Positions 44,424 to 54,488 are shown, counted from the stretch's first letter. The stretch: 64,000 nt of DNA from Desulfoplanes formicivorans (GCF_001748225.1 NZ_BDFE01000016.1:1-64000); one strand, 5' to 3'. Numbers and translations: made by a program. The notes: generated by a model from the sequence alone, not told the origin.

Positions 44424-44468
44424 ACCGTGTTGCATGGACAAACAACACCTTTGTCCATGCAACACGGT
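44424..44468. repeat. 19-bp inverted repeat in the EPS cluster
   Basis: ACCGTGTTGCATGGACAAA and its complement flank a seven-base loop, starting 20 bases after the export gene. There is no T-run. It could be an attenuator, an mRNA-stabilising hairpin or a dispersed repeat. Confidence 0.6.
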
Positions 44469-44640
44469 AAATAACAGGACAACAACCAATAATTCAATTA
44501 CCGCATCACAAAAAGCATGTCTGATTGATGTGCTGTACATACAACAAGAATATTTCAAACCTTAAAATCTATACTTTTTTACAGGCAGTTATTCGACCAA
44601 TGCAATTCATTTGCAAATATCGTTAAAAAAAGGTTTTGCC

Positions 44641-45900
44641 ATGAAAAATAAAATTGCACTCTACCTATTTGTTATTGCAGGCATTCAGCTTCTTTCCAAT
44701 CCTTCATTTGCTCTTAAATATAAACTTGTGCCCTCTATAGGAGTAAAAGAAACGTATGACACAAAAGTTGGATACACGGATGAAGACGATTTCATCCATT
44801 CAATCATTTCAGGACTTGTCTATGATGCTGAAACAATGACTTCAAAAGTTCATTTCAGCGGCATTCTCGATTATTCATGGTATAACAAAGAAAGTGAATA
44901 TGATGGTTTTGACCAGACATACGATCTCAACCTTTTTCATGATTTTTCTGAACGTTTTTCATTCGGAATGAGAAACAATTTTATTTATGATGCCAATTCA
45001 AAACGTTCTTTTGAAGAAACAGGTGAAGATCTTCATAGTGTGGACCGCATCATGTATGGTGTATCCCCCTATTTCACCTTTGATATTGATGAGCGCACCA
45101 GGTCACGCATAAGCTACAAAGTGAAAGGGTCCGACTACCAGGGATACAGCCATGATGACACCTATAGTGACAGCATGGTCCACAGCTTTGGGGCCAGTGT
45201 TGAACGTGATCTGACGGAATTGTTTACCATGGGCATTGCTGCCAGTGCGGACCTCCGCTCCTATGAAAAGGAGGAAGGGGAAAATCATTACGACCATTAC
45301 AAGCTTTCCCTTTTGAGCAAATACCGCTTTTCGGAACGAACCAAACTCAGGTTCAGTGTCTCCACAGATCAGTTTTATGAAAACGAGGTCAATGACGACA
45401 GTGATACGACCCGATCCGTCAATGTGTCTGCCGGAGCGAACTACGCGGTCAACGAGCATTGCGGCCTTGATGTGTTCATTGGCACGGGCGACCAGACCAC
45501 TTTTGATGAAAGCGGCACCCTGGGATTTGATCTGACCTGGAAGGAAGAAACCTGGAATGTTGCCGGAGGATACAAAAAGGATGTCACGTCCGGGGCACGC
45601 GGGTATGACCTGAATCGTGACCGGGTCCACCTTACAGCCGAATATCTTGCAAGTGAACGTTTGCTGTATGGCGTTCAAGGCGTCTATGTCTACTCTGATC
45701 AGACAGACACGGATGACAATGACGATGAAAGGTACACCTATTATGGCATGGAACCATATTTGCAGTATGAAATAATCAAAAATTCCTTCATAAAAGCAGG
45801 ATACAGTTATGGTGTCTATACGGACAGGGATGCTGATCGCGACATAACCAGAAACAAGGTCTACGTCATGTACACAATGACCTTTCCGTATGAGAAATAA
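44641..45900 (+). CDS. Outer-membrane beta-barrel protein of EPS locus
   Basis: 419 residues with a signal peptide (about residues 1-24, ending NPSFA) and alternating amphipathic strands rich in Tyr and Asp through the C-terminus, ending in an aromatic-rich strand (KVYVMYTMTFPYEK). The overall pattern matches the outer-membrane protein of exosortase-associated EPS loci (TIGR03016-like). Codon usage at its 5' end is more AT-rich than its neighbours. It probably forms the outer-membrane pore or anchor for the exported polysaccharide. Confidence 0.75.
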   Translation: MKNKIALYLFVIAGIQLLSNPSFALKYKLVPSIGVKETYDTKVGYTDEDDFIHSIISGLVYDAETMTSKVHFSGILDYSWYNKESEYDGFDQTYDLNLFHDFSERFSFGMRNNFIYDANSKRSFEETGEDLHSVDRIMYGVSPYFTFDIDERTRSRISYKVKGSDYQGYSHDDTYSDSMVHSFGASVERDLTELFTMGIAASADLRSYEKEEGENHYDHYKLSLLSKYRFSERTKLRFSVSTDQFYENEVNDDSDTTRSVNVSAGANYAVNEHCGLDVFIGTGDQTTFDESGTLGFDLTWKEETWNVAGGYKKDVTSGARGYDLNRDRVHLTAEYLASERLLYGVQGVYVYSDQTDTDDNDDERYTYYGMEPYLQYEIIKNSFIKAGYSYGVYTDRDADRDITRNKVYVMYTMTFPYEK

Positions 45901-45939
45901 ATCACGTCAACTGAATTTCAATACAAAAATGGTGATGCC

Positions 45940-47652
45940 ATGCAGGATAACATGCACAGTTTCAAAAAAGTTTTTAAAAGAAGAAAGTGGTACTTTATCA
46001 TTCCCCTATGCAGCATCATCATTATTTCCATCTTCATAGCCTTTGTCATTCCACCCAAATACACATCAAAGGCAACCATTCTTATTGAAACGCAAGTGGT
46101 TCCTGAAGATCTTGTCCGGTCCACCATCACGGGGCTCATTGAAGCACGACTGCACAGTCTGTCCCAACGTGTTCTCAGTGTTCCCAATCTGTCCAAAATC
46201 ATTGACCAATATGGATTGTACGAAAACATTCGTGCGAACCATACCAATCAGGAACTGGTGGAAAAACTTCGTCAAAGCATCGAGTTGACCCCCATTACCA
46301 CCCAGTGGGGCAAGAGAAGTGACCAGCTTGCCACCACGGCCTTTGAAATCGGATTCACTGGGCGTGATCCCCAAACGGTTGCCAAGGTCACCAGCAAGCT
46401 GACCTCGATATTTCTCGAAGCCAACGTGCATGACAGGGAGGCCAAGGCCCAGACAACAGTGGACTTTCTAACCAAGCAACAGCAATCCCTGCGCATGGAA
46501 ATAGCGGAAAAGGAACAAGCCATTGCCGCTTTCAAAAACAAGCATCCATCTGAACTGCCCGAAATGATTCAAAGTAATCGCAACACCATGGAAAGACTGG
46601 CGCAGCAGATCGAACTCAAGGAGAGTGAACTGCGACGGATCACGGACCACAAGGCTCTTCTTGAGGGGCAGTTGGCAACCATTGATCCCTACATCTTTGA
46701 CAATGCATCAGACACGGATGTTGCAACGCTCAAGCGTCGTTATACAGCGCTCAAGGCGACCCTTTCAGAGAACCATCCCGATATGCTCATCCTCAAAAAC
46801 AAGATTGCCGCCCTGGAGCATGACTCAACAGGGTACGACAACCGGCCCGACCTCCAGGCAGAATTGCAGGAATTGCAGGCTCAAAAGGTCATCCTGGAAA
46901 AACAGTATTCCAGCCTGCACCCCGATCTGATCGCCCTGAACAAAAAGATCAAGACACTCAAGGAGCAACTGGCCCTTCCTCAGGAATCCGTTACCCCGTC
47001 ACAAGCACCCAAACTCCGGCCCAACAACCCGGTGTATCTGAACACGGCCCACCAAATTCAGAAAATCGCCATTGATATCAGGGAAACCAAAAAAGATCTC
47101 CGGGACCTGAAAAAAAATTATGCGCTGTACGCCAAACGAGTGGAAAACACCCCCAGGATCGAACAGGAATACAAAGCGCTCATGCGGGGTTATGCCAACG
47201 CGCAACAACAATTCGAGACCATTTCGGCACGACTCATGGTCGCCCAACAGGCTCTCATGCTTGAAGAGGACCGGATGGCCGAAAAAATGACCATCATTTC
47301 TCCTCCTTTTGTTCCGGAAAAGCCTTCAAGCCCCAACAGGCTGGCGATTCTGTTCCTGGGATGCGCCCTGGCCTTTGCAGGGGGACTGGCCATGGTGGCC
47401 GTGGCGGAAAACCTTGATCACAGCGTGCATGATGCCCACGAGCTTGCGGAACTGGCTGGTCAGCCTGTCATGGCCGTCATTCCCGTAATAGCCACCTCAC
47501 GGGAAAAGATGTTCAGGAAAATGAAGATGTTTGCGATCCCATCGGGAATCATCCTGACTGTTGTTGCCGGCCTGCTTGTCGTCCACCTGTTCTATCGGCC
47601 CCTCAATGTGCTCTGGATCCAGTTGAGTCACAAGTTCAATATCATGTTCTAG
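45940..47652 (+). CDS. Polysaccharide chain-length regulator (Wzz/GNVR type)
   Basis: 570 residues. A Wzz N-terminus with membrane helix (WYFIIPLCSIIIISIFIAFV), a long periplasmic coiled coil (residues 160-440), then a C-terminal GNVR-like part (FVPEKPSSPNRLAILFLGCA) with further membrane helices near 455-475 and 520-545. It controls chain length together with the tyrosine kinase encoded downstream, as in XrtA-type EPS loci. Confidence 0.85.
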   Translation: MQDNMHSFKKVFKRRKWYFIIPLCSIIIISIFIAFVIPPKYTSKATILIETQVVPEDLVRSTITGLIEARLHSLSQRVLSVPNLSKIIDQYGLYENIRANHTNQELVEKLRQSIELTPITTQWGKRSDQLATTAFEIGFTGRDPQTVAKVTSKLTSIFLEANVHDREAKAQTTVDFLTKQQQSLRMEIAEKEQAIAAFKNKHPSELPEMIQSNRNTMERLAQQIELKESELRRITDHKALLEGQLATIDPYIFDNASDTDVATLKRRYTALKATLSENHPDMLILKNKIAALEHDSTGYDNRPDLQAELQELQAQKVILEKQYSSLHPDLIALNKKIKTLKEQLALPQESVTPSQAPKLRPNNPVYLNTAHQIQKIAIDIRETKKDLRDLKKNYALYAKRVENTPRIEQEYKALMRGYANAQQQFETISARLMVAQQALMLEEDRMAEKMTIISPPFVPEKPSSPNRLAILFLGCALAFAGGLAMVAVAENLDHSVHDAHELAELAGQPVMAVIPVIATSREKMFRKMKMFAIPSGIILTVVAGLLVVHLFYRPLNVLWIQLSHKFNIMF

Positions 47653-47864
47653 AAGGCGATGGTATGAGGTTCGTATCGCCGTTTCCACCATGCCGGTACA
47701 CATTGCGCCCGCCTGCAACGCCTGCGCGCCGCATTGCAAAGAAGACAGGAAGCGATTGGCACCCGTAGCACCTCGTAACCCGAAGCCTCAAACCGTCGCA
47801 CAAACAGGCTGCGCAGGCCCAGCATTTGAGAACAAGATCCGTACCTTCAACCCCCGAGATACCC

Positions 47865-48653
47865 ATGAGCAAAATCGCAAAGGCCCTTGAAAAAGCCCAC
47901 CAGAATCAGACATCATCCGAATTTCTCAACGCTTCGGCGTACCAGGACAAGGCCCCTTCCATTCAACAAAAACCCATTGTCTATACGAAGACCCGAATCC
48001 ATTCCCTGTCATCACGTGATCTGGAAAAATTCAGGATCATGACCGCCATTGAGGACCCGGACATCACGGATTATTATAGTCTGCTTCGTACGCAGGTCAT
48101 GTCGCGAACCCGGGGACGCAATCAGAATGCGCTCATGGTCACCAGTTCCATACCTCGCGAAGGCAAAACCACAACGGCCATCAACCTGGCATTGAGCATT
48201 GCCCGCCATGCCGTGCAGACCTCCCTGCTCGTGGATATGGATCTTCGCAATCCGGACATCAGCACCTATCTGGGGCTTGATCAACGCCATGGACTTACCG
48301 ACTACCTGATCAACGACATCTCACTGGACACCCTTCTGGTTCACCCCGAGGGCATGGAAAACATCGTTGTCCTGCCGGCAGGAAAACGCAGCAGGGAATC
48401 CACGGAACTGCTCAGCGCGCCGAAAATGAACTCATTGGTGCATGAGCTCAAGACAAGATATACCGACCGGTACGTCATTTTCGATTGTCCTTCACTGGTG
48501 AACAACCCCGATGCCCTCCTCTTTTCATCGTACGTAGACGCGATCATTCTTGTGGTGGAAGAGGGAAACGCCTCCAAGGACAAAATCAAAAAGGCCCTGG
48601 AAATGCTCAATGGGAAGGACGTTGTCGGCCTGGTCATGAACAAGGCTTCCTAG
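47865..48653 (+). CDS. Exopolysaccharide tyrosine autokinase (CpsD/CapB)
   Basis: 262-residue BY-kinase: Walker A SSIPREGKTTTAINLAL, Walker A' LLVDMDLRNPD and Walker B region YVIFDCPSL. The C-terminal Tyr cluster used for autophosphorylation is not evident. It partners the chain-length protein encoded 212 bases upstream. ATG 47865 is supported only by a weak GAG, so a slightly different start is possible. Confidence 0.85.
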   Translation: MSKIAKALEKAHQNQTSSEFLNASAYQDKAPSIQQKPIVYTKTRIHSLSSRDLEKFRIMTAIEDPDITDYYSLLRTQVMSRTRGRNQNALMVTSSIPREGKTTTAINLALSIARHAVQTSLLVDMDLRNPDISTYLGLDQRHGLTDYLINDISLDTLLVHPEGMENIVVLPAGKRSRESTELLSAPKMNSLVHELKTRYTDRYVIFDCPSLVNNPDALLFSSYVDAIILVVEEGNASKDKIKKALEMLNGKDVVGLVMNKAS

Positions 48654-48668
48654 CCTTGGGGACTGCAC

Positions 48669-49982
48669 ATGTATAAGGATTTCTACGGGCTCACCGCCAA
48701 ACCTTTCAGTATCGTTCCCAATCCGGACTGTCTGTACATGACGTCAAAACATCAGTTGGCGCTCACGTATCTCCAGTATGGCATTTCGGAAAATCTGGGA
48801 TTCATCCTGCTTACCGGTGAGATTGGAACGGGCAAGACCACCCTTATCCGGCACATCCTCCGTCAAATCGACATGAACATGGAAGTGGCGGTCATTTTCA
48901 ACACCCAGATATCGGGCAATCAGCTCATCGAAATGATTCTGTCGGAATTCGAGCTGCCCCATGAAGCGAATGACAAATCCAAAAATCTTGATATACTGAA
49001 TGATTTTCTCATCGAGAAATACGCACAAAACCGCAAGGTTGTCATTGTCATTGATGAGGCCCAAAATCTTTCCATGGAAGTCCTTGAAGAGGTTCGCATG
49101 CTCTCCAACCTGCAAAGCGAATCCAACATGCTCTTGCAGATCATGCTTGTGGGCCAACCCGAGCTCAAGGCAAAAATCAAGCGTCCCGAACTAGCCCAAC
49201 TGACCCAGCGCATTGCCGTCAACTATCATCTTGGTCCCCTTTCTCGCGAGGAAGTGGGCAACTACATTGCCTTCAGGCTTGACAAGGCCGGCGGCAACCC
49301 CAACCTGTTCACCCCTCAAGCCGTTGATCTGATTCACGAATTTTCCGGGGGCATTCCCCGCGCCATCAATCTTCTTTGTGACGCAGCCCTGGTCTACGGA
49401 TTTGCCGATGAACTGACTTCCATTGAACCCGCGATCATTGAACAGGTAGCTGCGGACAAGCAGGGAATAGGGATCAATTCTGTTGCCACCCCTGGCGAAC
49501 CAGCCCCCCCGAATTCTCTTGCCAAAGACCAGGATGCCAGCGCATTGCTGCAGCGCATAGCCACTCTAGAACGAACAGTGGAAAAACTTTCCCTGCAGGT
49601 GCAATGGCAAATGCAGGAGCTGGAGAACAGGGCAACCTCTTTTCAGGACAAACTGATAACCACCCTCAAGGAACAATTGAAGCTGGAACGGGAAAAGGCT
49701 GATGCGTCTCAAATCCAGTACACCAGAATCAAGGAAACCTATCTGGCCCTGAAACGCACGATCCAGGCATCCCGAAAACAGGATACCCAACCGACCCCTG
49801 TGATACAGGCATCACTGGACAAGCCCAGCCCTGTGAGCCTGCCCCACCATGACCCGGCACCTCCCGACGACCCTGAAGACGACAACCGACCTCACAAACC
49901 CGCTGTCTGGAAACTGAGCATGAGCTGTGCCAGCCTTTTTGTCATCATCCTTGCCGGTATTGTTCTGTATCGAACCTGCTGA
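48669..49982 (+). CDS. EPS-locus AAA ATPase (ExeA/XrtA-associated type)
   Basis: 437 residues. An AAA/ExeA-like ATPase occupies 1-270 (Walker A GEIGTGKT at 50-57, Walker B VVIVIDEAQN, FSGGIPRAINLLCDAAL). A coiled coil and Pro-rich linker lead to a C-terminal membrane helix (SCASLFVIILAGIVLYRT). This layout matches the ATPases of exosortase-linked EPS loci (TIGR03015-like). It probably drives secretion or regulates sugar polymerisation. It starts 15 bases after the kinase gene. Confidence 0.85.
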   Translation: MYKDFYGLTAKPFSIVPNPDCLYMTSKHQLALTYLQYGISENLGFILLTGEIGTGKTTLIRHILRQIDMNMEVAVIFNTQISGNQLIEMILSEFELPHEANDKSKNLDILNDFLIEKYAQNRKVVIVIDEAQNLSMEVLEEVRMLSNLQSESNMLLQIMLVGQPELKAKIKRPELAQLTQRIAVNYHLGPLSREEVGNYIAFRLDKAGGNPNLFTPQAVDLIHEFSGGIPRAINLLCDAALVYGFADELTSIEPAIIEQVAADKQGIGINSVATPGEPAPPNSLAKDQDASALLQRIATLERTVEKLSLQVQWQMQELENRATSFQDKLITTLKEQLKLEREKADASQIQYTRIKETYLALKRTIQASRKQDTQPTPVIQASLDKPSPVSLPHHDPAPPDDPEDDNRPHKPAVWKLSMSCASLFVIILAGIVLYRTC

Positions 49983-49996
49983 CACCTTCCTTTTGA

Positions 49997-51388
49997 TCAC
50001 CGATGTCTCGGCCATGATCGGTGCGTGATCCCGAACTTCTTGATCTTGTAATTGAGGGCCCGCGGACTCACCCCCAGCCGCTCGGCTGCCTTTTTCTGAA
50101 CCCACCCGTTTTGCTCAAGGGCATCAAGAATAACCTCCCGCTCCAAATCCTTGAGCGTGGGGACAGATTCCTGCTGTTTAACGTCGGCACTGGAGTGCTG
50201 CATCCTCGTGACCCCAAGGGCATTTTTTTCCGAAAGTACGATATTTTGCATACGAATATGATCCGTATCCTCCAAAATGGCCGCGCGTTCGATCACATTC
50301 TTCAACTGGCGCAGATTCCCGGGCCAGGGATAGGCAAGAAAGGCATCCAGAACATCAGGAGCAAATCCAACAATCTTTTTTTTCAAGTCGCGCACTATCT
50401 TGTCCAGCATGTATTGGGCAAGAGGAACAATACAATCCTTTCTCTCCCGCAGGGGCGGCAGATGGATGCGCAAAACATTCAACCTGTAATACAAGTCCTG
50501 GCGAAAGGAACCATGGTGTATCAAATCTTCCAACTCACGGTTGGTTGCTGCTATGATCCTGACATCCGAAACAATGGTTCGGTTCCCCCCGAGACGTTCA
50601 AAACTTTTCTCCTCAAGCACACGAAGCAGCTTGGCTTGCAACGAGGGAACCATTTCCCCAATTTCGTCCAGAAAAACTGTACCCCCGTTTCCCTGCTCCA
50701 GCCGCCCAACGCGCACCTTGTCAGCTCCGGTAAATGCTCCGCGTTCATGACCGAACAATTCGCTTTCCAGCAACGTTTCCGGGATGTTGGCACAATTGAT
50801 GGTAATGAATGACTTGGTCCGGCGCCCGCTGTTGAAATGCACCAAACCAGACAAAAAACTTTTGCCGGTTCCGGTTTCCCCGGTCATGAGAATGGTTGCG
50901 TCTGTTGCGGCAAATTTTTTAAGGGTGGCCATCACCTCGCGCATGACCGCGCTTTCAGCAATTATCTTATTGAAATCGTATACAAATCCCTGGTCATGCC
51001 TTAAATAGTCAATCTCGTCTCGAAGCTGACGGTGCTCAATGGCCCTGGAAAACACCAATCTGATTTTTTCACCCGAGGTGGGCAGGACAATGCAATCAAA
51101 GACACCTTTCTTCACGGCATTGACAATGGTTTCTGCCTCCAGGTGAGTACCAAAAATGATCACAGGGGTATGGACCAACTGGGATTGAACCTCCTGCAGG
51201 ATCTTCTGGTCCTCAGCATGCTGCTCGTCAAAACAAATGAGAACAATATCATAGCCTCGGTTTTTCAAGGCCTTGAAGCAGGCATCAACCGATTCCGGAT
51301 AATCCAGTTCATGATCCTTGCCTGCATGCTGACGCAAAAAGGATTCATGACGCTGTAATGGATCTATGACTAGAATTCTTCCCATCAC
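49997..51388 (-). CDS. PrsR-like sigma-54 activator with degenerate receiver
   Basis: 463 residues. The N-terminal receiver-like domain has Cys52 where the phospho-acceptor Asp should be (DIVLICFDEQ) and only one of the usual acidic residues (VIDP), so phosphorylation is unlikely. The AAA+ part is complete (GETGTGKSFLSGL, GAFTGADKVRVG, GGTVFLDEIGEM) with a Fis-type HTH (KKAAERLGVSPRALNYKIK). It converges with the EPS ATPase gene, the position PrsR holds in exosortase loci. It probably activates EPS genes with sigma-54. Confidence 0.85.
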   Translation of the reverse strand: MMGRILVIDPLQRHESFLRQHAGKDHELDYPESVDACFKALKNRGYDIVLICFDEQHAEDQKILQEVQSQLVHTPVIIFGTHLEAETIVNAVKKGVFDCIVLPTSGEKIRLVFSRAIEHRQLRDEIDYLRHDQGFVYDFNKIIAESAVMREVMATLKKFAATDATILMTGETGTGKSFLSGLVHFNSGRRTKSFITINCANIPETLLESELFGHERGAFTGADKVRVGRLEQGNGGTVFLDEIGEMVPSLQAKLLRVLEEKSFERLGGNRTIVSDVRIIAATNRELEDLIHHGSFRQDLYYRLNVLRIHLPPLRERKDCIVPLAQYMLDKIVRDLKKKIVGFAPDVLDAFLAYPWPGNLRQLKNVIERAAILEDTDHIRMQNIVLSEKNALGVTRMQHSSADVKQQESVPTLKDLEREVILDALEQNGWVQKKAAERLGVSPRALNYKIKKFGITHRSWPRHR

Positions 51389-52116
51389 TCCTCACTCGTT
51401 ATGTGTCCTGTTTCACCCCCCACTCACCCATCTTCTGCCCTTTCCAGATATGATGACTGTGAACAAAAACTAGGCAGACCATGGCATGGTCATCCGGGTG
51501 TTCGGTGCACAACAGGTTGTTAACGACCATGATTGCTGACAAATGCTATCATGCTCTTGCAGACTGGTACATCAAGCAAAACATAAAAAAACCATGAAAC
51601 AGCGTATTTTTCAAACTCATTGAAAACGTCATCTTTCCCTCTTGTAATCCATGCAATTATCGGGCGCATGCGTCTTTTTTTCCTGTTCGCTCAGCATGCC
51701 ACAAATCACTGGATGCAGCTCATGACCGAGGGACAACAGAGGATACGGCCAGCTTATTCCCGAATTTCCCATAACACGCTCGCGGGGAACATCCAGTCCA
51801 TGCTGCGGCACTATCTGAGCACGTCTGAAACATACTTCGGATACAGGCATACAGACAAGAATTTCATCAAAAACAAAATCATTTCAATATGTTCTTCACA
51901 ATGATTGCCGAACATGGCTGCTGCAACCAAGGATTTACCGATTGTCTTACATATTAGTAAGCGATTATGGTAATAGTTCCCCCGACTTTTCCATGATGTC
52001 TTATTGGGACGATGCGGGACGCATGAAAAAACCCTTCATGGTTACAGTCAATTATCCTACAAAAAGCCGACAAAAAAAGTCTAACCGGTCCGGTTGGACC
52101 ACGGCTTGCTTATGCC
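51389..52116. other. Gap upstream of the riboswitch
   Basis: About 730 bases. A 94-codon frame at 51620-51904 has no family resemblance or ribosome binding site and is not credited. The region presumably contains the promoter of the lectin gene. Confidence 0.45.
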
Positions 52117-52212
52117 TCCCCCAGACAAAGGCAAACCATTTGAAAAAATGGGACGCAAAGCTACCGCCTACGTTCATCATGAACAAGGCAGTGGGGCTGC
52201 CGGGGATGGTCA
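52117..52212 (+). promoter_or_regulatory. c-di-GMP-I riboswitch (GEMM)
   Basis: The conserved core is clear: GGCAAACC, P1b hairpin CCATTTGAAAAAATGG, GGGACGCAAAGCTACCGCC and the tetraloop-receptor side GGCAGTGGGGCTGCCGGGG. This order and spacing is that of class I c-di-GMP riboswitches. The gene it precedes (52269) starts 57 bases further on, so c-di-GMP should control its translation or transcription. Confidence 0.85.
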
Positions 52213-52268
52213 GACAAACGATGACACGCTGCATCTCCCGGTGCAACCATCATGAGGAGGAGGCAGCC

Positions 52269-54287
52269 ATGCCATTACAACGAACACCCAGCCTGATCTT
52301 GATTTGTTTTCTAGCCGTTTTTGTTGTTCATGCAATGCCCGCACGAGCAACCGCGGTAACCATTAGCTGGAACGCCAATAGCGATAAGAACCTGAATGGT
52401 TATCGCGTTCATTACGGAACCAAAAGCCGTGACTATCAATACATCGAAGATGTTGGCAACATCACCAGATACGTTACGGACGACCTTCAGGAAGGAGAAA
52501 CCTATTTTTTTGCGGCCACGGCCTATGACCTCTATGGAAATGAAAGTGATTATTCCCAAGAGGTCAGCTATACGGTGCCCACGACAGATACCCCGACACC
52601 TGATCCGGAGCCGGTCTCCCAGGGCCGGTTACGCATGGAAACCGGTGAGGTGGACGTGGATCACAACTGGACCACCGTGGAACTGAGCCAGACCTTTTCC
52701 GATCCCATAGTCATTGCCAACCTCATGGGCTTTGTGGGAAGCGATCCTTCGGTCATCCGCATACGCAATGTCAGCCCCTCGGGATTTCAGATTCGCGTTC
52801 AGGAATGGGATTACCTCGACGGTATCCACAAAACGGAAACCATCGGGTTTGTAGTGGTGGAACGTGGTCTCCATACCCTTGATGACGGAACCATGATTCG
52901 GGCCGACAGTTTCAGAACCAACCGGACAACTTCCTTTGAAAACGTCCAATTCGGCACTGAATTTTCCACGGTTCCCGTGGTGGTCACCAGCATTGCCACG
53001 GTTGAAGATGAGGCAGGTGTAGCCGGAAGAATGAAAAACATTTCCACCAAGGGATTCCAGTACAAGATGCAGGAAGAAGAAAATGCTGACCAGGTGCATG
53101 CTGCGGAAACCGTCATGTACATTGCCTGGGAAGAATCCCAGGGGCAATGCGGTGATATTGCCTTTGAGGTCAAAAATTCACATCAATTGTTTGGCAATGG
53201 GTTTCAGACCCAATATCTGGACACCCAATTCACATCATCTCCCGTGTTTGTAGCCGAGATGCAGACCTGTTCTGGAAGCAACCCTTCTACATTGAGATAT
53301 ACCGACAAAACCATCAACAGAATCGATATCCAAGTCGTTGAAGAACAATCCAAAGACAGCGAAATGGATCATTACAACGAATGTATCGGCTATCTGGCCT
53401 TTACCGCTGGTTCTGCCACCATTCAGGACTCTGACAATGGCGGCCAGGAACCCTCTGATCCCCCGACCGATCCGGATGACTCCCAGCAGGAGCCCGGCAC
53501 TGCCATGAATATTGAATTGGGTGAGGTCTCCGTGGATCATGAATGGACAACCATCACATTTGACAAGACCTACACTGATCCCGTTGTTATTGCCTCTGGC
53601 ATATCCTATGCTGGCTATCACCCTTCGGTCATCAGAATCCGAAACCTCACAACACGTGGTTGCGAAATCATGGTTCAGGAATGGGATTATCTGGATGGCA
53701 CTCACACGACCGAAACCATTGGATATATCGTCGCAGAAAAGGGAACCCACGTGCTTGCCGATGGAACCATGATCAGTGCGGGAAGCACCCAGGTTCGGGT
53801 CACCAACGCATTTGTCCCCGTTACCTTTGACAAAGCCCTGACAACCGCACCCGTTGTGCTTACGTGTATTACATCAACGAACGACAATGCGGCTGTTATC
53901 ACACGGATGCAGAACATTACGGCAACAGGATTTGAAACAAGCATCCAGGAACAGGAAAAGAGCGATCAAAACCATGGCACGGAAACCGTTTCCTACATCG
54001 CGTGGGAGCCTTCCGCTGGCGTTATTGACCAGCAGGCATTCCAGGTAGGAACGACAGGATCTGCCATTGACAGCGCCTTTTCCACCGTTACCTTTGATGC
54101 CCCCTTTGACCGCACTCCGGCCCTTATGGCTGCCATGCAGACCATGCATGGCGACAATCCGTCCGGTGTGCGTTACGACAAGCTCACAACCAAAACCGTG
54201 AAAATGATGATTGAGGAAGAACAGTCAGCAGATACGGAAATGGATCACCTTGATGAAAATGTCGGGTATATCGTCTTTGAAAAATAG
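52269..54287 (+). CDS. Secreted FN3 and H-type-lectin-like repeat protein
   Basis: 672 residues, signal peptide ending at about residue 34 (FLAVFVVHAMPARATA). FN3 domain at about 35-110 (ITISWNANSDKNLNGYRVHY type). Then two tandem units of about 260 residues, each with a lectin-like sheet (GEVDVDHNWTTVELSQTF, VQEWDYLDGIHKTETIGF and the near-identical GEVSVDHEWTTITFDKTY, VQEWDYLDGTHTTETIGY) and a second related sheet. H-type lectins bind GalNAc-like sugars; binding the locally exported polysaccharide is a reasonable guess. Strong GGAGGAGG precedes ATG 52269. Under control of the c-di-GMP-I riboswitch. Confidence 0.8.
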   Translation: MPLQRTPSLILICFLAVFVVHAMPARATAVTISWNANSDKNLNGYRVHYGTKSRDYQYIEDVGNITRYVTDDLQEGETYFFAATAYDLYGNESDYSQEVSYTVPTTDTPTPDPEPVSQGRLRMETGEVDVDHNWTTVELSQTFSDPIVIANLMGFVGSDPSVIRIRNVSPSGFQIRVQEWDYLDGIHKTETIGFVVVERGLHTLDDGTMIRADSFRTNRTTSFENVQFGTEFSTVPVVVTSIATVEDEAGVAGRMKNISTKGFQYKMQEEENADQVHAAETVMYIAWEESQGQCGDIAFEVKNSHQLFGNGFQTQYLDTQFTSSPVFVAEMQTCSGSNPSTLRYTDKTINRIDIQVVEEQSKDSEMDHYNECIGYLAFTAGSATIQDSDNGGQEPSDPPTDPDDSQQEPGTAMNIELGEVSVDHEWTTITFDKTYTDPVVIASGISYAGYHPSVIRIRNLTTRGCEIMVQEWDYLDGTHTTETIGYIVAEKGTHVLADGTMISAGSTQVRVTNAFVPVTFDKALTTAPVVLTCITSTNDNAAVITRMQNITATGFETSIQEQEKSDQNHGTETVSYIAWEPSAGVIDQQAFQVGTTGSAIDSAFSTVTFDAPFDRTPALMAAMQTMHGDNPSGVRYDKLTTKTVKMMIEEEQSADTEMDHLDENVGYIVFEK

Positions 54288-54312
54288 ACATTGATCCCTG
54301 CTTGTTATGATC

Positions 54313-54354
54313 AACGGGTCCTTTGGGTATGTTTCCCAGGGGACCCGTTTTTTT
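54313..54354 (+). terminator. Terminator of the lectin-like gene
   Basis: ACGGGTCC..TTTGGG pairs with CCCAGGGGACCCGT and a T7 run follows, 25 bases after the stop. Confidence 0.8.
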
Positions 54355-54488
54355 ATACGGCTTTTCAAGCCATGAGATGCAAAAAAGTTGCTCAAAGCCC
54401 CTTCATACTCTACCCTTAGCAAAAGCCTGGAACGTGGGGATGGTTGCTGTTACAATCTTCCACCCGTGACCATTGAAGGAGGCGCCCT

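Noticed and set aside
51620-51904. 94-codon frame upstream of the lectin gene
   Set aside because: No ribosome binding site, no recognisable fold or family; probably chance.
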